A DNA stretch of 64,000 nucleotides from Blastomussa wellsi. Taxonomy: Eukaryota > Cnidaria > Anthozoa > Scleractinia > Plerogyridae. This document shows positions 10,567 to 22,900 of this stretch, one piece after another. The notes beneath the pieces were generated by a model, which worked only from the letters and a program-made list of their open reading frames with translations, searched no databases and was not told the origin of the DNA. Where the stretch lies: assembly GCA_947652115.1 (NCBI GenBank), contig OX393568.1, positions 18,895,012 through 18,959,011 of the forward strand. Reading direction: 5' to 3'. A program made the translations under genes and the position numbers. How positions within the stretch are numbered: the stretch's first letter is position 1; each line of letters opens with the position of its first letter.

Positions 10567-13500
10567 CTACTGCGGTTCCGTATACATGTGACGGGTGTAC
10601 ATCCACTTTGCTTTTCTATCAAAACGCTTCATAAGCTGGCTTTCCATGGTGTCAGGATCAGGTTCAAATGAAACTTCGTTGAGTAAAGTCACATACATTT
10701 TAAACAGTTGTTCATATACTTGATCTTCCTGTATGTCATTTATAGCTACACTAGCAAAGGTTCCTGAAAGGTCACTGAGCTTTGGCTCCACGGTTTCATC
10801 CAATTCGGAATCTTTCATAAGACTGTGCTCGAAGTCGTTGTCGCAAATTTTGTAATCTGCAAAGTCAAACTTTTTCAAAGAGTTTATTCCTTCATCTGTA
10901 TCTTGTTCATGCTCCATTGTTGCTTTTTCTAATAGCTTATAGTAATAAGACACGTCGGGTTCCATGGAGCCGCTGTTCGCTGGAGAACTTTCTTGCAATT
11001 CAGCATTAAGTTTGTCCAGTACTTTGTCGAGCAAATCGTAATAATGGGACACTTCAGATTCTCCAGATAGTTCAGCTCCATCGTACGAATAATCGGTCCC
11101 CGCAAAATAGCTTGAGCTTGAGCTTCTCCTACTCGTGGGAGGTTCCGCTGATTTAAAGCGAAGACTATCTTGGGGTGAAGCATTCAAGGATGGCTGATAT
11201 TCTTCGCTAGCACTTTCGCAAGATTCATTTTGCTCCCTCTGTGAAGCAATAGATGACTTCCTAGAAAATTTCCGTCTTTCACGAGATGATTCTGACCATT
11301 CAAAACTAGTGTCCTCTTGTGCCAATTTCCTCTCTAGCTCGCTATTACAACGAGAGGCTGTCGTGTGGCTTTCCATCTCAGTACGGTCATTGAATATAGG
11401 CGTAAATCGATCATCGTGAGAAGGTGCAATAGTTTTGCCGCTTCCTATTCCAGCACGCGCATTCGCTAGCGAAATGAATGAAGACCAAGCAGAAGATTGT
11501 TCTTCAGCAAAGTCACCATGCGGGTTTTGGCTTGAGTCATCAGCTATCTCAATCGACGAGAATGAAGCCTGCACGGTTTTCAGTGGGTGATTATTGTCTC
11601 GCGCTTGTTCCAAACAATTTTCACTTATGGACTTAAATGAAGTAGCTTCACTGCCTGGCCGATTGATATTGTTCATGGCTTTGTGATCACTGGGTGTGTT
11701 ACAGCTGATTCCCGACACAGCGTCATTTTCTGTTAAAATGTCAACCTTGTCCGTCCTTATGAAGAAGTATTTAAAACGCTTAATCATCATTTCCACTACT
11801 TCAGCATCTGCTGATTTTAGATTTTCATCTTCTTGTACCTCGGCAAAGGAGTCCATAAGTATCGTCAAAAACACATTAACCAGTATCATAACCATGATCA
11901 TCATAAACGAGAAAAAGATAATTGGTCCCAAGATTCGATTGTTCTCTCTGATAATTTCAAAATCAAACGCTCCCATAACAGTGTTGAACAGCGTTTCAAC
12001 AGTCGTAAGAAAAGAGCGGTACTCGGGAAGTATTCCTCCAAACATTGCATAGAACAGGATACTGTAGGCAAAATAGAAAATGGAGAAGACGATCATGAAA
12101 GACATCAGAGGTGATGCTGCTGTGGAAAGAGTCTTTGTGAATAAATAGATACGGTGGTTAAATCGAATAAGCTTCAGAAGCTTCAAGTTAGCAAAGAAAA
12201 CTAGAAATGCCAATGAATATCCAAAAATCTCGTCCCACGTAACTGTCTGCATGAAACTGGTGAATCTCTCGGGGTTAGACTTCATTTGTTCTATCGCTCG
12301 TTGTGCGAATGCTGTTCTCTGAAGCAGAGCACCAGTGCAGGTTAATATCAATACGATCTGAACAATTTCAAGCCAGTTCCATGGATCTCTAATGTAATCT
12401 TTTCGCAGTTTATACACTCTCTTTGTTTCAGTGTACATGAACACGGCGACAAAAACAGCAAGAAAAATTTCACATACAAGCATCACAACGTCAAAATCGT
12501 TACCATGGGAATACAGACGGGCAACTTTGAAGGCGTTGAAATATATAATCCCATTTGTTGGAATCCATTCCGTTACAAACGTGGCAACGCCAAACAGATT
12601 GACTTGGGCACTGTAAAGTGCGATTTCCACAAATATTGCACGAGTTCGCGAATCAATCCATGAGTTTTGTTTCAAGGAACTTAAGTAAGCTTCTGTGACG
12701 TTGGGAATTGACAAATCAAAGGAATATCCACCACCGCCGTACGTTTCCATAATTCCTAGGAATGGTATGCCACGAAGTTCCTCCATGGTCTGGTAGGTCC
12801 AGGGCGACGTGGTTGTATTTGATGTCACATTTGATGTTGTATTTGCCGTTCGCCAGCCTGTTTTGTAATTGTTTTTGTCCTCCTTAAAGAACGAATAGAA
12901 GCCATTGCACATCGAGATCCTGTTACTCATAAGTCCAGGCACTTGACAACTTCCTGGATGTTTGAAAAATAAACTTAAGAATAAGCAGAAATTGAAGGTT
13001 CTTTGTTAGCAGACAGTATAACTAAACTGGAATTGCAACAATGGAATGAAAGATGTTGAGGGCCTTTTTCTTGAACTTGAGGTCCATGAGTTGGTTGGAA
13101 GAGTTTTAGACAGATATGATGGAAACCCGAAACGCAATAATAAATAAATAATTATATTTAGACAGTAAGCCACATCAGCCTCAGCTTGTTATCATGCGGT
13201 TCCTCTGTCCAGGTCGAATAAGAATTTAGAAATGTTAGTGAGGGAGGAAAACCGGAGAACCCGGAGGAAAGCCCTCGGAGCGAGGAGGGAACCAGTTACA
13301 AACTCAACCCACACATGGAACCGAGCCGAGGGTTCACATATCTTAAGCGAATTGTCCCAACCTCTCGCGTGTTAAGATGAGGCTATGTAAACACGGAATA
13401 GGTCATCTGTTGTTTTCAAAAATAGTTCTAAAAGATACGCAGGAAACTAAAAGTTCGCAATCATGTTTACAGACTTCATCTAAATTGTAATTTCTTTCTG

Positions 13501-13993
13501 TCTTTTATGTGGAAAAACCAATGAAATGGAAACCCACCTGTCGACCAATGAGAGCGCGAGTAGTATCTCAGTTATTTAATAACTGCATTATAGTCACGTT
13601 TTTTATGTTGTCTATCCATAACATTATAATGTTTCAGGGGATAAGTTTAAATCTATAGACTTCTTCACATGTACTATACTGCAGTTCCAGTTCCTTTCCT
13701 GCATTTATTTCACATTCTGTTTTTTCCCTACCTGACAGGTTTTTGAATTGACAAATACTCTTAGCCAACAGAAAAAAATGAATAACTGAAAAACTTCTGA
13801 GTTACAAAATTTAACACATACCTGGAGAAACTCTTAGCTGGCGGATTCTTGCCCCCCCAACCAAGCGCGAATTGCAATCAATTGTATAGTTTACCAAAGG
13901 GTGGCACCCTTTAGCCCAGTCTCGACTTGAAGAGGACAAACTTGGCAAAACAGTTCCTTCTATCCACTTCCAGTAGTTATCCACTCCATCCGT
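10567..13993 (-). CDS. Polycystin-1-like exons 16-17: polycystin (TOP) domain, channel helices and long tail
   Basis: Exon 16 (13822-13993) starts the extracellular polycystin domain (WKWIEGTVLPSL ... GGARIRQLRV). Exon 17 completes it (NGFYSFFKEDKNNYKTGW, YSFDLS, WIDSRTRAIFVE) and adds the last helices: VVMLVCEIFLAVFVAVFMY, WLEIVQIVLILTCTGALL, SLAFLVFFANLKLLKLIRF, PLMSFMIVFSIFYFAYSILF and a pore stretch FNTVMGAFDFEII, followed by IIFFSFMMIMVMILVNVFL. A tail of about 400 residues follows. It is Ser/Glu-rich, with tyrosine-leucine modules at 10991-11065, 10912-10963 and 10672-10730. I see no EF hand. The stop is at 10567-10569. Confidence 0.9.
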
Positions 13994-16900
13994 CTGCAAG
14001 ACACATAACAGGTGTTGCATCGTTCGCTAGCATCATCGTTATGGTAATTTTAATTATAATAACCATCATTATTTATATTTCTTCTGTCTTTATTGAGATG
14101 TGATTCAATCATCTCTGCACATCGGAAAATGGCAGTTGGGATGCGATTAAGGTTTCAAGCCAATGTGATATAGAAATTATCACTTTCAACTAATTTAAGC
14201 AACTTGTAATAGGCTTATCAAATCATAGAGGTTTCATTTTTACAAAAAGGTTAAAAAACTTTCTCTTTTATGCATTTCATATTTTGCTCTGTTTCTTAGA
14301 CCGCAATCGCCGTATTGTGATTTGACTAAATGAATGACAGACGAACGTTTTAATTATAGGATTATGAATTCTACGAACCCGTACCTCGTACAGTTGCTGG
14401 CCTGTGTACACTCCACCAAGATAAGTATCTTCCATTATTTTAGCAATGTTATAGGCTTTAGGATCGCGTTGACCAAAGCTTACAACAAACAAGGCAAGCA
14501 AGAAAAGCACGTATATGATTATTTCTCTCAGAATCTGAGACATCCGTATCTCTCGTTTTCTCTGTTCCCTGGCGTTGTTTAGTGCATTAAGATCCGGCGG
14601 TTCTAATTTCATTGACGAATGCTGTTCATATCTCCGATACATAAACTTTTTATATTCCGGAAATCCTTCTTCGAAATTGCCAATCCCGTGTTCACCTCGG
14701 TTGTCTTCATCTTCATCCAAGTCTTCACCTTCCAAATTATTTGTTTCTATTTGCTCTTGTGGTTTCTTGATCAGAAGAGCAATAAACAAAGCAAGAAACA
14801 ACACCTTGATCGGCTGGCTGATAAAAATATCTTGTACAAGGGATATCAAGAGAGAGGCAAGCCATTGCGATGCTTTCTCTCTACCAAACTGAAAACCGTA
14901 TAAAGTTACAAAGAAAGCTGAAACAAAGGAGACGGCGAAAACTCCAAACCACGCAAAATACACGCACCAGTGTGGTAGTTTACGCCTTTTCTTTTGCAGC
15001 GAGCCACTTTTCTCATTGATCTGCACCTTGACATTACATTCCTCTGAAACTTCAAAGTGGATTTCATTTCCGTTCCATTCGTTCTGGTCTAATTCCGCAA
15101 GGAAACTCTCACTATTGCAACTGCTTACCCTCCTATTCAACCACTGAGTTGTCTTCTGTTCGGTATCAACTGTTTCAACAGGAGGCAGTCCCACGGAGAT
15201 AGATTCAGGACCTTCACCGTCCATTTCTTCTTCTTGATCTTGCTTGCGATACCATTGTACTATGTCTTCAAAGTCTCCTTTGTAAGCTTCTGCCCTCTTT
15301 TTTGTCCTCCGACTCTGTACATGTGATATTTTTGCCTTTGTTTCATTTTTCGTCTTTGGTCCTATGTTCCTAAAAAGCTGAACAATGGTAATGTTCACTG
15401 GGAAAATTATTAGTCCGCTTATAATTCCAATATATACCTGTCGAGCAGATATGCTGAGCGGTCCTAAATTAAAGGTCATCGAGGGATCTGACTCTCCATC
15501 AAGCTGGTAGAACATAGCATTTGTCAGCATGGTGCAGTAAAGTAGAGCCAAGCAGCACGAAAGGCGCTGGGCAGTAGTGAAGTTGCTCATTTTTGGCCTC
15601 ACAAGAACCGAAAACCACAGATGACTGTCTGTTATATTCTTCTGTGTTACATCGTAGAACAAGTGATTAAACGATTTTAGATCATCTTGCCTGGCTGAGG
15701 GTAAAGTCCGTAATACTTCACCGTCATCGAACTCTACAGCGAGCCACCGATTACACATAAACACAAATACGCAATCGGTCTTCAGGTCACGTATTATAAC
15801 TTGTTTTAAATACCAAGACGGGTTAGATCCAGCGTTGTTGTGCCATATCTTTAAGAGAGTGAGATCTCCCAAATGCTGAGGAGTGGTAAGAAGAAATGAA
15901 TCCATGCCAGACCGTTGGAAACGCACTTGGTTAGGATCTCTCAGTCGGCGTGAACCACTATCACCGTCCAATCCAATCAAATCACAACAAACGTCAGCTG
16001 TGGTTCCAGCTCCTTTTCGCATCCCTGTTAAAACCAAAATTTCGTACTTGTAGCGATCTGACGGCTCATTTTCCTCCAATGGAATAGTTTCTACCTAAGG
16101 AAAAAATGGATACGTTAGAAACACAATGACAGCATTGCACTTTCGTGACCGCATTCGGACTGTGTTTGTATGGTCTTTAGGCTCTTTACGTCCACTCCAG
16201 CAACCTAGACCACATTTCTCATTTACAATTTTGAAACGGCAATAGTAACATTATTCAGCAACTGGCTGGACTAAAGAAGGAGGTAAAGGAGTATTAGAAG
16301 CAGAAGGGCAGTCGTGAGAATACGATTACTAAGTAGTGGTTTAGTAGGAATTGCATTTACACAGGTAGTGTAGAAGCACCAACAGCTGGCTGTGTTCATG
16401 ACGCTGATGGTGATGATGGTAGCAGAGGTAGCAGAAGCATGAATCAGTAGCACTTGCTGGATCAGTAGTAGTAGCAGTAGCAGTAAGAGAAGTGACATTA
16501 GCAGAAGCAGCAGTAGTAGCAGCAGCAGTAGCAGTAAAAGAAGTAACAGTAGCAGTAGCAGTAGTAGCAGCAGCAGCACTAGCAGGAGCAGCAGTAGGAG
16601 TAGTGACGTAACGCATATGAAATTTTTTTTTTTTTGAACTATGATCATCGCCGTGAATTTCAAATTTATGCAATTGGAATAGAGAAGCCTGAAAAAAGCA
16701 GGCCTTCAACGTAATGCGAACCAGTGGCCTACCAGAATACCAGTGCGATACTCTACCAACTGAGCTATGAAGCCACAAGTTGGAAATTCACTGCGATGAT
16801 CATTTCTCGCTTTAAGTAGTAGCTGTAGTGGTGCTGGTAGTGGTAGTGGTAGTGGTGGTGGTGGTGGTGGTGGTGGTGGTAGTGGTGGTAGTGGTAGTGG

Positions 16901-19900
16901 TAGTCGTAGTGGTAGTAACAGCAGCAGTAGTTGTAGCAGAAGCAGCAGAAGTAGGAAGAAGAGAAGGAGGTGGCGGAGAAGGAGAAGCAATGCAATTAAA
17001 TAAGGAGAAAATATTTACCTTCTTTTCGTTCCGAAGGTCGCGTCTTCTAGCCCAGATAAGCAACAAAATATAGACACCTAAAATAGAAAGTACTACGGTA
17101 AAAACCATTGGGTTTTCAGATAATTCCACAAAGCCCGTCAAAGCCTTCCGAAAATCAATGAAATTTGGTTCGACAACCACTTGTGCTGCAAACGATGTGA
17201 GATGATTACAAAGGCATTGAACCTCCGTCGATGTTGTTTCTGGACCAGCCTACATAAAGCAAATATCATACATTAGCAAAACAGAGTGAAACTTGAGGTA
17301 TATGGGAATTGTTGAAGGGGGGTTGTTGATAGTGCTCGTTCTGCGAGGTAAGGTGGTCATGTGTTGTTTATGAACACAGATGAAGTGGAGAATTGGACAA
17401 AAAATATTATACAATCAAAACGTAAGAAAACTTTGCTCCATATCACAGCAATGTAGACAGACAAATTTCCTCGAGGAAATATAAATGTCAATTTTAAGTT
17501 ATGCAGATTGTTGCCCTTTAATTTAAGTTCTGAAACGAACCATCGCCTTTTAACCCTTGTTGCATTATAACTGCTTTAGCCCCCCTCCCCCCGGGCCAAT
17601 CAAAATGCAGGTGGTGCTGACAGCTTTCGGAGACCAAAGGATGATCTCGGCCTAACTTTGATTGACAGTCAGGCAGTTAAATCCAACTCGGTATTCCCCA
17701 CCTCGTTCCCACGGGCCATTAAAACAGATAAGCTTTAGAAGTAGATTCGTCTAGAATTCAACTATACTTACCCTGCATCCATGGATACTCCACCCTTCTA
17801 GTTCGTTAATCCAGAAAAGACATTTCAATCTAGATATTTTAAGACTGTATGAAACATTGGCATTCATGTTTTCCTCCGAGGAACTCTTGATCTTAGACGC
17901 TACTTGCACTTTGATGTAGTAGGTGCCTTCCACCAATAAGCTAGACTCCAACAGTAAAAGTTTCCTTTCCCTCCCGTTCAACGACCACGAAGCCAAATTA
18001 TCTCCCACAGAAGGTCTCCTTCCGTATGCTACCATTATTTTCCACTGAGAAACAGTTTCATTGTGGGAAAGAAATTCGATAGCTACTGCTACGTCGCGAA
18101 AGCTGTTAGTAAACGTATGAAATTGAGAAGATAATTCATCGAGTTGGAGAACAAAGGTCTCTTGATCTGAAGCAAAGGGGCGCTGTTTGTGATGAATTCT
18201 AATGTCTATTTCGTTTTCCAGGCCGCTTATTGAAAACTTGCTTCCGTTAGAATTTTTTACCTCCAAGGCAACCACTGATGAGGTGATATTATCATCACCA
18301 CAGTGTTTGTATGGGTTATCTTCAAAAGCCATCATCTACAATAAAATTAACACAATAAATTATAACAAGTTATCAAGACAATCTATTGTTTGCATAATGT
18401 GGGACTTTTGTAACCAATTGGTAATGAAAGTAATAGCAATGGCAATGGCAATTCTTCTCTCGAGAATAACAGCAAAGAGGGAAAGGGAGGAATTTGAATT
18501 CAAAGCTTGGAACTGGAGCTTTTGTCAAAAGCCGAGAATCATGACGAGTGAGGCTGTAAGGCCTGTAATCCCCATCCAAAGAACAAGTATTTGTCATGAT
18601 GATGATGATAATGATAATGAGGGTGCTTTTTGTAACCTCTTTTCTTCTAACATTTTTTAAGTCATATTGCATACGGCATGGCGTTTGGTGTACCTGAAGG
18701 TTTATTGCATCGTCTCCCGTTAGGTTCTTTTCCGGAAAAATTTCGTCCTTGGGAAGTTTGAACATTCCAAGGTCGTTCTCGATTGTGGAATCGTTCATAG
18801 CGTCAGCAAGGGTTTTCCGAAGTCTTGCTGCTATTTTTGTAGTGTTAATAACCGTGTCTTTATCGCCTGGGGTTTTAGCTCTCATCACCGCCAAACACAT
18901 CTTGTTTATCGCTTTGAGGATTACGCTGGAGATATTTTTACTTCTTTCCTTTGCAGAAAAAAAAGAATGGTTGAAAACATAGTAAGACGAAGTTGTGTCA
19001 ACGAAGACGTGTCCATTTAGCGGACGATAAAACGCAAGTTCACGCAGTCTTAGAAGACCTCGGCAGTGACAGCTAGCCACTGAATTAACTAAGACATTAC
19101 AATAACGACTTAAAGCTGTTGATTTGACATGGATGGACAAAACTGGAGAATATTTAAACTACTTTTATTTGGATAAACGTCGGCCCGATTTTTTCAAGTT
19201 TATCTCAATTTGTTTGAGAATGTCACTTATAATACCAGACAATCATCGTAGTTCGTTATATGTGGCCGTGTTTTAATTCTGGCAATGAAAGGCTAATGTC
19301 CAATTAGATTGAAGTTTAGATCTCAAAAGGCAAAAACAATGCCGTTACTTGGACCCTTTAACTGGGAGGAAACGCAACCCATTCAAAAATATGGATTATG
19401 GCGTTGAAGCTACAAAAGCCGGATGCGACTCCTGCTCTATCTCAGGACAAGTTTTCATAGACTGGTGGTGACTCAGAAAGCACCCACCAGAATGGTCTAA
19501 GAACGGGCTTTCCAGCCAATTATATCTGGGCAAGCCTGCAGCTACTGCCCAATCGGCAGTGTATAAAGTAAATAATTCATATTTATATGGTCCGGACTTA
19601 TGGTGAGGAATAAATCCCACACCAGATGGATCTAAAAAACGTGCTTTCTCGTCAGTTATAGCGGAGCAAGCCAGAGGCCACTGCTCAATCGGCAGTCTCA
19701 GAAAAGATTGAATTAACGAGCTAGTTAACAAGGAATAATATAAAATAAATCTAACTAATCTAATAATACGAACAATAAGCTAATTGAAATATTTAAATTT
19801 AAAAAAGTGCTCAGCTCCTCTGGTTCTACAAGTAATGAAGTTTTTAAACAAGCAAAATTGCCGCGGGTTTGTTCTTAAATAATGGTAGCGTTCCTTTTAA

Positions 19901-22900
19901 CCAATATAAAACCGGATCGTTCGGATCGTTCGGATTGGTAACTGAAACTGGTTTCAGATTTTCGTTCCATTTGAGAAAAATGCGAGTGGCGCTCGGCGAA
20001 TTAAGCCCGCCATGTTTGTTTTGAAAAAAAAAATGGTTCCCAGGCCCCTTGGCGTTGTTGCGCAATCTATTTTTAGATTTTCGTTCCAGCTAAAACGAAA
20101 ATTGAAAAAGTCTGGATTCATTAGATCCAAAACTGGATTGGCTAAAAGGAACGCTACCTATAATGACAACTGTTAACAATGGGTTTTGGAACTAAGTAAA
20201 ACAGAGGATGATCACCCTGCTTCATGTTATCGCTACACCTGAAACACTAGTACTTGTTTATGTTAATTTGTCTTTGTGAAATTACTAATTTTGCTTGTGG
20301 CTGATCCTGGAGAACTATCACTGTCGGCTTGAGGTCACATTGATGCATCATATAACGGATATGAGTTGCTGCTTTTAAACTACTACATTTCTATGCCACT
20401 GCAGATGTTTTAATAGCCGCCATCTTTCATTCATGTGTGGTAAAACAATATTATGAAGGTGGACCGCGTACAGAAGATTAGAACGCTAACAATTCAACGA
20501 CTGTTTTTACCTTCACTTTTATGTTGTTAGAACTTTTCGACCTCATTTGTTGTCTCTATTATTAACAACCTCCCTTCTATTTCCCATAGCCGATAATTAG
20601 GATTATCACTCTATTAACGTATTCCCTCTTTTTCATTGGTCCAGACCTGCATATCCAGACCATGCATATGGCAGCTTGTTTCCTAGAGTTGCAACAGAAC
20701 CTGAACGGCATCATTTGCCTAGTTTACTCTAAAAAACAGCGGGAATACAAAGAAGGAAACGAAATTTTCCCTTAAGGTACTTTGGCACTGTCTGAAACAA
20801 GGAGAATCGGATAATATTAGCTCGTAGATCAATTACTTGCCTCAGCCTTTGGCTTCGCCAAATAATTGATCTGCTCGCCACTACGATATTTACTTTGATT
20901 TTGTCGTCACAACTATGGACTAAACCATCACGGCTTATTGAAGGACCACTCGAGATGCTGTCCAGTAAGTTCGCGGTACTTTTAAAAACTGTCTCCGTCA
21001 TCCTCTCTAAAAACGATATTGGTGCATCCTCTCGCTTTAAAACGGCTTCAACCATTTCATCCAACAAAAATGCACTTTCGTCCTAGGACAGAAAATGAAT
21101 TGACGTGAGTAACACCTCCAGGATGGGAAATCTGTTATCAAAGTTTATTACCAAGCATGCTTTCAGGTTGTCCAAAGATTTCACCAGTATCCCGCAGTTT
21201 GTACTCCTGGGTGGGGAGAGACACTGTGAGAGTGATGTGTATCCTTCATGAAAACACCAAAGTGACTCAGGCAGGCGCTCCAACCCGTGCCGCTCGATCC
21301 GAATTCTAGGCCACTAACCACAAGGCCACTGCGACTCCCACAGGATGGGGGAGGAGCGGAGGGTCGTGTTATCACTTGCGCGTTTATAGAGCTTTTAAAA
21401 AAAATCTTTACGTCGTATGTTTGGTGACTCTCTGAAATGAACACTTTTAATTCTATATTCTAAACCGACTAGAACATGGATTTTGTAATGTACACTAGCC
21501 ACGTAACTAAGGCAAGCTTGCTTCTCGTGATTGCTGGGCGATCTCAACAGTACCCAAGAAGTGCCAGAAGCAACCAACAGTACTTTGCGAACCTAACACA
21601 GTCAAAGGCGAACACAAAAAGCTGTGATTTCGTACTTTTAACATTTTTCATGCCAAGTTGGAATGTTTTGGAACCTTCCTGGGGAGTTTTGCATGCAGCG
21701 AATTATAGTTATATTAATCAGTCGCCATATTTTTTTTTCCGTTCGGTGGGCCGTGCTTCTCTACAAACATAAAAGTTACTTGCAAGATGCGAGAATATTT
21801 ACCCTTGCATTTAATGTCAGCACATCTTTATTCGCGGTGGCCGTCTCAAGTGTATCGCTAATGACTAGGAAGTCGTTAACAGTTGTTTTATTACTACTCG
21901 CTACAATGTTTGTGACAAGAGATAACTTGGATATACTCTTTTCAATTATCTAAAAAAGGAATAAAAGTATCAGATATAAAATTAGCCATAGCAACTTAAT
22001 AGAAAACAGAAGACTTTATGTGGTGCCTTAACGCTCTATTTTCGCCTGGGCTAATTAAAGGGGCACTGTCACGCGTATAACTTCAAAAATTCAACAGCCT
22101 AAAAACGTGTTTACTCCAATGGAAACCTACAAACAGTGGTCAAGTTTTGTTAAAACTACTATGCCAGTAAACTGACGCTAAATATTGAGTGATATCATTA
22201 TCATACCGTCAGGCTCACTTTTTCAAGTTCTGTCCTTGTGATTTGGAAATATTGATGAAAACTATTTATGGTCACCCTCTTCCTTAAACAATTTGCTTGA
22301 TATCCATCTTTTTATGTTCTCTTCCTCCTTTCTTTCCAGTTCGCTTATAACTTCAGCCGGCCCTTGTGCTATTTCGTCTGGGTGAATGGCAACGCTGCAC
22401 CGCTACCTAGCCATTAACGCGTGTCTATTTTTGCGCAGTGCCCTTCTCCCCATGGCTTGTAAATTTTGTTTGTCTTATTTATAGTTATCTATAGTTCAAT
22501 GTGTGTGTGGGTGCGTGCGTGTGCGTGTGTCTACGTGCATCATTCTGACCCTTATGTTGTAATTTATTCTATGTAGTTTGGCTCCCTAGCTTTATTAACT
22601 TTCCAGTTATTTTAGGAAGCCAACACCCCTTTTAGCTTTAAATTCTTACTTCATGTATAGTAAATTGTTGTTGTTGTTGTTGTTGTTGTTGTAGTCTGGT
22701 GTTAACAGTTTGTCTCACATTACTGGTTATACACTGCTTAATTACTTTGGTTTGCGCTCTATTGTTTATGGAGGCGGAGTTATGAATTCATTAAAACGCT
22801 CGAGGGAAGTTTAAAAATGGTCGAATCAACTCCAGTGAGTAGAATCAAACAAGTTGAAAATGATAATACTTCAAACCGACGGATTTGCACAAAAACTCGG

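Noticed and set aside
16715..16790. tRNA gene on the minus strand
   Set aside because: The A box is good but the B box is degenerate and the acceptor does not close. A SINE body and tail follow, so it is tRNA-derived, not a tRNA gene.
16271..16995. Long poly-Leu, poly-Thr and poly-Val open frames
   Set aside because: They are translations of trinucleotide microsatellites inside intron 14.
18373..18660. C-terminal extension of the minus frame beyond 18694
   Set aside because: It runs past the exon 12 donor (GTACACC) into an intron with ATC repeats.
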